Source of the DNA: Takakia lepidozioides
Taxonomy: Eukaryota; Streptophyta; Takakiopsida; Takakiales; Takakiaceae
Direction: 5' to 3'
Assembly: GCA_030704615.1 (NCBI GenBank)
Contig: CM060731.1
Coordinates: 66,630,756-66,694,755, forward strand
DNA: 64,000 bases
The position numbers and the translations under genes were made by a program. A model generated the notes under the pieces. That model ran no database searches and was not told the origin of the DNA. It worked only from the letters and a program-made list of their open reading frames with translations. Of this stretch, positions 57,787 through 64,000 are shown piece after piece (the stretch's first letter is position 1; the number at the start of each line of letters is the position of its first letter).

Positions 57787-60700
57787 TTAAACTCCAAATA
57801 ATGGTAACGCAATCTTCACAAAGGAATAGACGAGAGCACCCGTGAAAATATAGCTGTCGACGCGGTCCAAAATGCCCCCTGCCACAAGCCACCCCATAAT
57901 CCGCACTTGAAAACACTGGCAAGGTTTGGGGCTTTAGACATGTACCGTTCAACCTTCAAACACCTGTGCAGGGAGATGTGCAGTCTCTCTGCCTCACTTG
58001 CGACAGCTAGAGTGGGAGCTTAACCGTGCATTTGGGATGTTGATTTTGAGAAGCTATGACAGTTGCTTATAGAGATTGTCACTCATCAGGAGGCATCCAA
58101 ACCCATCAGTCTATGGTCACAAGGTTGCAGCATAGACTGCTGGAGTTTGATGCTATGTCAAGGGAAGTGTTACGTTTGAGTACATTCTCTCCCTCCATAA
58201 TGGTCCATCCTCTGTTTCATTTCCTCTAAATCTTTTCAACCATTACATGTGTAGCTTGCAACTGAAATGATCTTGGTGCTAAACCAGGCAAAAGCTCAAA
58301 CAATACTGCCTCATGCTCTTAAGAATTGTTGAGAAATGGGGAGCAAGGGTTACCATGCCCAGGGATAAGCTTGCCAGAGTCTTTGACACCTGCGTCGCGT
58401 TTGATCATGGACTCTGTCAAATCACCAAAGAGTGATGCCATAAACACCAGCAGTCCCAGCGCCGCCGCACTGTATGAGCCCAAGAACCCACAGTCACTCT
58501 CTTCCGTTCTTCAAGAGTCCTAAAACTTGTACTGCCTCTGGACACTCATTCATGTGGAGAATTTCCACTTGAAGAGGCCCCATGGGAAACAATACACACC
58601 TCAGAATGGACGACGGCCATTGTAGCAAGCGGGCAAGCACCACTGTCACAATGACTGCAGCACTCAGGCCGACACCTGCACCCTCCAGGGTCTTCTTAGG
58701 GCTCACCTCACTGAGAGGGGTTTTCCCAAACACCTGATAAAAGCACACACTGGGTCCAAAAATGGTTTAGAGTCCATAACCACATTGCAGGTGAAGGCTG
58801 CGACTGAACCTACACTCTGTTGCCAAATGTTGAGCACTCTTGCTTAGTTAATACAAGAGGTAAGTCCAACTTGACAGTTGTGCCTGACTGCATCATACAC
58901 AAGGGCTGGACTGGGAATCAGCTGATAGAGAGAGAGAGAAGAAGAAAAGGTACCTTCACAGCTCCACAAATAAACAGACTGGAGTCATGAAGGGAGAGGC
59001 ACAAACCCTGCCGCCCATGAAGGCACCCGTGTCAGCAGCAATGATGGTGCTGAATGAAATAAGAGTTGCTAGCAACCCCACTGTCCAATGACATGGCCCT
59101 CCCAGCAACATAGGCCAACTTGTTGCCAATTCTGCCCTCCCAACAGAGCACCCAAGTTTAAGAATAGCAATCCAAAAACGCAATGGCACTTCCTTGCTTA
59201 TGTACACTCCAATAGACATGCATTGTACCAACCCTTCCACAGTAGACGGGAGGACCTCCACCCTAGAAGACATGAAATTATATATGACACTTATTTACAC
59301 TAAGAATAGATAGAACATCACATGTGTGCCTTATCATCGCAAGTAATATATGTCAGTGAGTGGTATGTAAATTTGTATCATAATCCCCTGCAACAAATTG
59401 TGCTTTGGCGGTGAACAAAACTGCAGGAAGAATTAGAGGCAACTGAGAGAAAGATGCTATGCACCTAGCTTAGTATAGACAAGGCAACATATAGCCAGAG
59501 AGACAGTAGTAAGTAATTCCGAGCTAGAGAGTGACAAAGAACCTATGGAAGCTGCGGAACATACTAGTGTGAAGGGCAGGTACAGCCAGGCCGCAGCGGA
59601 GCTTGATCCAGAAACAAGGAAGGTAGCCGCAATAGAAGAGACCAAAGATGGCACTTGAGAGCTGCGAAAAACGGGGGCCTTGTTGAAGCAATAGCACAGC
59701 AGCCAACAGAAAGGATGCTGTTGTCACAGCCACTCCTACCCGCCCCCGAAAATACCTGCCAAGCCATGCGAATCAAATGTACAGAAATATCATTTATTTA
59801 GCTGATGTAAAAGAACTGCCTTCTCAATCTTTGACCAGATTGTGAAAAATTCAAGATTCTGAAGAGAACCAGGTTTTGGGAGGTCTGGACCATAAGCTCC
59901 TACCTAAAGCTCTAAACTACAGAAAACCAGGGAGTCCTTCAGATGAGGATCAGCACGCACACTAACTGCATCCCAGAGTTTGACCATTTGGATGTCCAAT
60001 TTCTGGCTTGATCCACTTTCAGAAGAACAAAGTAGTCCCTTCATTGTGAAAGTTCCAACAAGACACAAATCTTTGAACCTGCAGGAGATCTTTATGAATA
60101 TTTCTAAGACTATTTACTTGAGACGTCACTAGCCTTGCCATCCTCATCAACCTCCTTGACATCCATCGTTGTGAGCTGTAGAGAGAACCTTCACTCTTAA
60201 GTGAAAAACCCTCTCTACTGAAATTATGATGCACATTTCCTAAGTGCATATGGTTGAGTCTGTCATGCCTACAACCTGCCAGCCTAAAAAATTACTCTTT
60301 AAAATTGAAAGCACTAGTAGGAAAATTCAACCCCTGGTCTCACATGGTCGGACTGCGCAAAAATTACTGCTGATTATGTCTCTTCCTCTCTCATTCAAAG
60401 GTAACTTTTGAAGGTAAGAGACGTACAAAGTCATGAGAGGCATAGCTGCACAAATCGCTGAACAGACTTTAGTTGCAACTGGCGGAGGGGGTGTCATACC
60501 CTGTGTAATGCCCTTGCTTTGTACGAGCTCAAAGTACTCACCTGTAGCCACCCAGATTGCAGCAGCCATAGCCACTGTGAACACCCAGCCTCCTGCTAGG
60601 ACTGCGCCAAGCACACCCACCCCAATAATCACTCCAAATACCACACGGTTTCTTAGTTGTCCCCGCTGTTGCTGCAAAGGCGAGGAGCTAGGAATCATAC

Positions 60701-61325
60701 TCCTGGAGGCATCTTCCATACCTTTCCTGTCATGCACCTGCCATGACAAAACGGTTGATCATCTGTCAAGCATTTCTTTGCAAGATAATTCTTGGGATAG
60801 TTCAATCCCCAATGGTGTCTACATCCGTCCATATGTCCATCTATGTCTGTCTGTTACACAAACAGAATGTTAGAGAAAGTTGAAGGAAGAGAGGGCAAAC
60901 ACCTCAAGAGGAAGGCCCTCGCCATTCGGATGATCGTTATCCGCTCTCACGGCTCCACTCAGAAACTGCCTTTCTCCTCTGTCATCACGCCTCTCGCCGC
61001 AGTACGACTGTACAAGTTGAAGCTTCTTGGTCGACAATGGCCATCGACATGACCTCCTTGAGAAGGGGCCCGGTAGAAAGCCAAAATGAAAAGAATGTCG
61101 AATGGGGCTCGGGCACCTCAACAGGCTGGATTGGGCGATTGGCCCAGCACCATTGAAATGGAGAGAAGGTAGGGAGGGTGCCGCTGCAGTTCGGGGCAGT
61201 TGGGAGTATGGTGTGCGGAGAGCTGAGGAACGAGAGAGGAAAGAAGCTGACGAAGGCCAAGCTGCCGAGTGGTTCCTGGAAGCAGGTCCAGCAGAACATG
61301 CAACAGCTGTGCAGGCCCCGTACAT
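57787..61325 (-). CDS. CDS: CDP-diacylglycerol synthase (phosphatidate cytidylyltransferase), plastid type
   Basis: It makes CDP-diacylglycerol from phosphatidate and CTP, the precursor of phosphatidylglycerol in thylakoids. Exons: 61325-60903, 60737-60427, 59755-59565, 59131-59007, 58733-58600, 58469-58354, 57878-57787, giving 463 residues; every junction is GT-AG and in frame. The first ~140 residues are Ser/Arg/Ala-rich and look like a plastid transit peptide. Membrane segments follow ([38 protein letters not shown]). Conserved blocks are [48 protein letters not shown] and [19 protein letters not shown]. The CdsA signature ends [19 protein letters not shown]. The start at 61325 is preferred; an in-frame ATG at 61364 is possible. 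It resembles Arabidopsis CDS4/CDS5. No damage is seen. Confidence 0.93.
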
Positions 61326-61575
61326 GGTAACAACGACGTCCTCTTTCTCTGTATATCTCACCAATGCTGCCGGGCTGTGCGAAATTGGTCAGTGCCTTAC
61401 ATATGGAACGATTCGCAAGCAAAATGTGGCACTGCTCGGGAACGGAACGGGCCACAACGTATGCATCTAGGTGTTTGATAAAATGCTGTTCACTATGTGA
61501 GGTTGACAATTCAGTACAGTGTGAAGACGCAGCAGGCCAATGCAGACTTCCATACCTAACGGCTCGTTGTCCTTA

Positions 61576-61592
61576 CACTTATAAAAACTTCG
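61576..61592 (-). promoter_or_regulatory. Candidate TATA box of the CDP-DAG synthase gene
   Basis: On the minus strand GTTTTTATAAGTGT lies about 255 bases upstream of the proposed start codon, a plausible distance for a core promoter with a short leader. Confidence 0.35.
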
Positions 61593-61962
61593 AGAGAACT
61601 ATTGAAACATTTCCTCTCGGCACAAACCCTATCAGATGCCAGTTCAACTAGTGAAAACTTGCAATGAGAAAAACAGTTCCTAGAAACAGAGCTATCCAGT
61701 GCAGAGCGACCCCTCTCTCTTTCTTTCTTTCTTTCTTACTTGGATACAGAGTGTGGATGCTTGAACAATCGGCCTAAGCAAGAAGGTAGTTGGACAGTTC
61801 ACCAGTAGCGAACTGAGCAGCGACGCAGGGCGATTGATGTCATGTTGCAAGTGCGTCAGGTAAGTTGGCAGTGAAGGGATAGTGCCGGGTAGGGAATGCA
61901 ATGGCCATGCTTTTACGCCTCTGAGGACCGCCGGTAAGAATTCTAAATTGCCTGTTTTATAC

Positions 61963-62700
61963 CAGTGTTGGGCGGTTCTCAGGTTTCATGGGGGGAGTTC
62001 CTGGTAGGTCGAACTTGGCTGTTGGGTCCAACTGGTAGGGCCCGGGGTAGATTAGGATTGGCCAGGGTAGGTTATAGGGTGGGTATGGGTATTTCAAATT
62101 TTGAGATACCCTGGTCCTAGTATGTACAATGGTATGGTTATATTTTTAATGGATGGTATCTTCGACAATTACATTATATATTAAGGTATTTTAAGGTTAA
62201 CTTCATGTTATTTTTATATGTCTTTTATATTTGTACCCACAAACCCCTGTTGTTATTTATAAATTTTTATTTTTGGTGCATGGTTATTTTGGTACATGGT
62301 TATATTATGATGATCCATGTTGTAGTGGTTGGGATACATGATGCCAGCGGCTCAAATCGGTGATGCTAGCGGCTGGGAGCCCAAAGATATAGTGTTATTT
62401 TTTACATTGTACAAATGTGAATGAGGATAAGCACAAAATGATTTTGTATCATTACACATACCCATGCTAGCTTGGGTTCATCAATCTTCAATACGAGTCT
62501 CAAGCCAAGTATGAAAATAGTTCATGCTTGGTATGGTAGGTAGGGGTAAGTCCAGTGTTCAAAACCCCGGGTCCAGGGTATAGCCGGGGTATACGCGCCA
62601 AGACATACCCAACTGGTATGGTCTACAATACCCTTACTCATATCAGTACACATACCCCCCCCCCCCCACTGGCACATACCAGTGCAACACCGGAAAACAC
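61963..62700. mobile_element. hAT-like relic(s)
   Basis: CAGTGTTGGGCGGTT at 61963 matches the tip of the hAT element at 33622, and a second CAGTGTTC tip lies at 62552. The interior is rich in GGTATGG/GGGTATA words. No matching opposite end or target duplication was found. A C run at 62656-62669 lies inside. Confidence 0.4.
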
Positions 62701-62804
62701 AGTGGAGGTTTCCCTTATGTAACATATGCATTTCATGATCATGATCATGCACATTTTAAATAGGCTACTGGAAACTGTGTGATCGACGTTCACTCATATA
62801 GTGA

Positions 62805-63112
62805 AAACCATGGTTGAGTTTCCTTGAACTTGCATCCAGTGGAAATTTCGATTGAGATGCATCAATTTCATAATGAATGGAAACCGTGGTAGACCTAATA
62901 TGTTTGGAAGAAATCTCAGTCAAGGTTTCCCTGATATATCACTTAAGTGATATACTTATGTTTGAAGGAAACCGCGGTTGAGGTTTCCCTATCATATCAC
63001 TTAATACCTTAATGTCTGGAAACCGCGGCCAAGGTTTCCCTGATATACCACTTGAATGATAGCTTAATATGTTGGAAGAAATCTTGGTCGAGGTTTCCCT
63101 GGCATATCACTT
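62805..63112 (+). repeat. Tandem hairpin repeat, unit about 65 bp, about five copies
   Basis: Units contain GGAAACCGCGGTTGAGGTTTCC-like cores in which GGAAACC and GGTTTCC are inverted arms around an 8-base centre, followed by CTGATATATCACTTAA. Copies vary in the centre. The array ends beside the transposon-like terminus at 63120. Confidence 0.8.
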
Positions 63113-63119
63113 AAATCGG

Positions 63120-63720
63120 GGGATGCTTCCGCGTGAGCGCGTGAGCGTGAGCATGAGAGCGTGTGAGCCTAGGCGGGCTCACGCCACATCATCAATTATT
63201 GCCACGTTGGCTGACGGGTCTGACGCCACGTCAGCCGACCTCGCCAGCGTGCCCGACGCCACATCACGTCATGCCACGTCATTTTCATAGGCATGGCCCT
63301 ATAACCGCGGACCGAACAGGCAAATGGGGGCCTATAGCCGCGGATTGCGCATTTGGCAGATAGGGAACCACGAGGCGAGGTGCAGAAGAGAGTTTAGGGT
63401 TTGTTGGTGAATGTTGCAGAATGATAGTGTTTGTAGAGACGAAATGGTTGTGGATGTATTAATGTCCAAGTCATCAGTCTACAATGGTCCTCAGATGATT
63501 TAATGCCATGCTAATGTGGTATTTTACGTTGTTGTCATCAGCGTAGAATGGTTGTGGATGAGTTTATGAGGATGAAGCAGAGCCAATGTGGATGGGACAC
63601 TGCTAATATGGATGAATGGGGATGAATAATTGTGGACAAATGTGGATGAAATACCGTGAATGGATGATAGAATGGATGAATGTTGAGCGAGGATGTCATT
63701 CTAACATTTATGAAAACCAA
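63120..63720 (+). mobile_element. Terminus of a second element related to the 10.5-kb transposon
   Basis: It begins GGATGCTTCCGCGTGAGCGC, like the right tip of the 10.5-kb element read inward. GCTCACGCCACATCA, several CCACGTCA sites, and CCTATAACCGCGGACC plus CCTATAGCCGCGGATT follow, matching the left terminal block. TTCATCCA-type words (inverted) occupy 63540-63700. The element extends beyond the window. Confidence 0.6.
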
Positions 63721-63906
63721 GCACAACGATCAATGTCGTTTGCACAAACATTAGAAATTGTGCCTAAAATCTGTCCTGAACACTTGATAAGATTTAATGA
63801 ATGTCTGGCATTTGGGGAAATGTAGACAGATGACAGCAACGTAGAATAAGACAACAGAGCAGATGTGAGAGGATCTTTTATGCTGCGACTTTGTCCGAGT
63901 GCTTAC

Positions 63907-64000
63907 TGCAACATTCTGGTGTGCAGCACGCTCTTCTTTAGCTGTCCTCTTCAGTGTCGACACATTGCGAGCCATTTCAGCACTATACTTCCTGCAACGC
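63907..64000 (-). CDS. Partial exon of an unidentified gene
   Basis: The minus strand reads RKYSAEMARNVSTLKRTAKE then ERAAHQNVA and a GTAAGC donor at 63906. The composition is protein-like (basic, helical). It runs off the window and lies inside the second transposon-like element, so it may be that element's gene. It does not match the SWIM or methyltransferase proteins. Confidence 0.35.

Noticed and set aside
60019-60249. Separate gene in CDP-DAG synthase intron 2
   Set aside because: The frame is short, no family was recognised, and it lies wholly between well-defined exons; it is at most a transposon scrap.

Overview
The window is nuclear DNA of a streptophyte (green plant lineage). Two intact multi-exon genes support this: a very-long-chain 3-ketoacyl-CoA synthase (KCS) and a plastid-type CDP-diacylglycerol synthase, both with GT-AG introns. 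They sit in a repeat-rich landscape. A Ty3/gypsy element carries its own cytosine-5 DNA methyltransferase, a fusion known from charophyte algae and dinoflagellates. That, with the large repeat load, makes a large-genome charophyte a reasonable guess, but the species cannot be fixed from the sequence.

Layout: 0-6.6 kb is gene-poor with SINE and other dispersed repeats. 6.6-11.28 kb is a minus-strand remnant of the gypsy element (protease end, DNA methyltransferase, reverse transcriptase, RNase H), with PPR-like and copia-like scraps between RT and RNase H. 11.28-15.93 kb is the LTR/leader and gag of a plus-strand relative. 15.93-26.40 kb is a 10.5-kb DNA transposon inserted in that gag, flanked by an 8-bp duplication. 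26.4-27.64 kb resumes gag and protease. 27.64-29.99 kb is a CACTA-like remnant. 30-32.5 kb holds LTR pieces and a SINE. 33.62-34.41 kb is a non-autonomous hAT element with 8-bp target duplication. 36.6-38.6 kb is a broken KCS copy, inverted relative to the intact KCS gene at 42.07-45.23 kb. 46-57.7 kb is non-coding with SINEs and dispersed repeats. 57.79-61.33 kb is the CDP-DAG synthase gene. 62.8-64.0 kb holds a hairpin-bearing tandem repeat and a terminus related to that of the 10.5-kb transposon.

Most notable is the 10.5-kb transposon. It carries two divergent genes: a SWIM zinc-finger protein (minus) and a ten-exon gene (plus) whose deduced ~1,206-residue product joins a ParB/sulfiredoxin-like DGNHR motif to what looks like a circularly permuted amino-type (N6A/N4C) DNA methyltransferase. 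Introns 1 and 5 of the plus gene carry families of 22-26 bp palindromes; seven sites lie in intron 5 at roughly 110-bp spacing. A ParB-like protein beside clustered palindromes invites comparison with prokaryotic ParB-parS, though binding is only a hypothesis. In this copy both genes have premature stops, so it is a decayed example of what may be an undescribed transposon/DNA-modification system. The window thus holds two unrelated transposon-borne DNA methyltransferases, one cytosine-5 and one probably amino-type.
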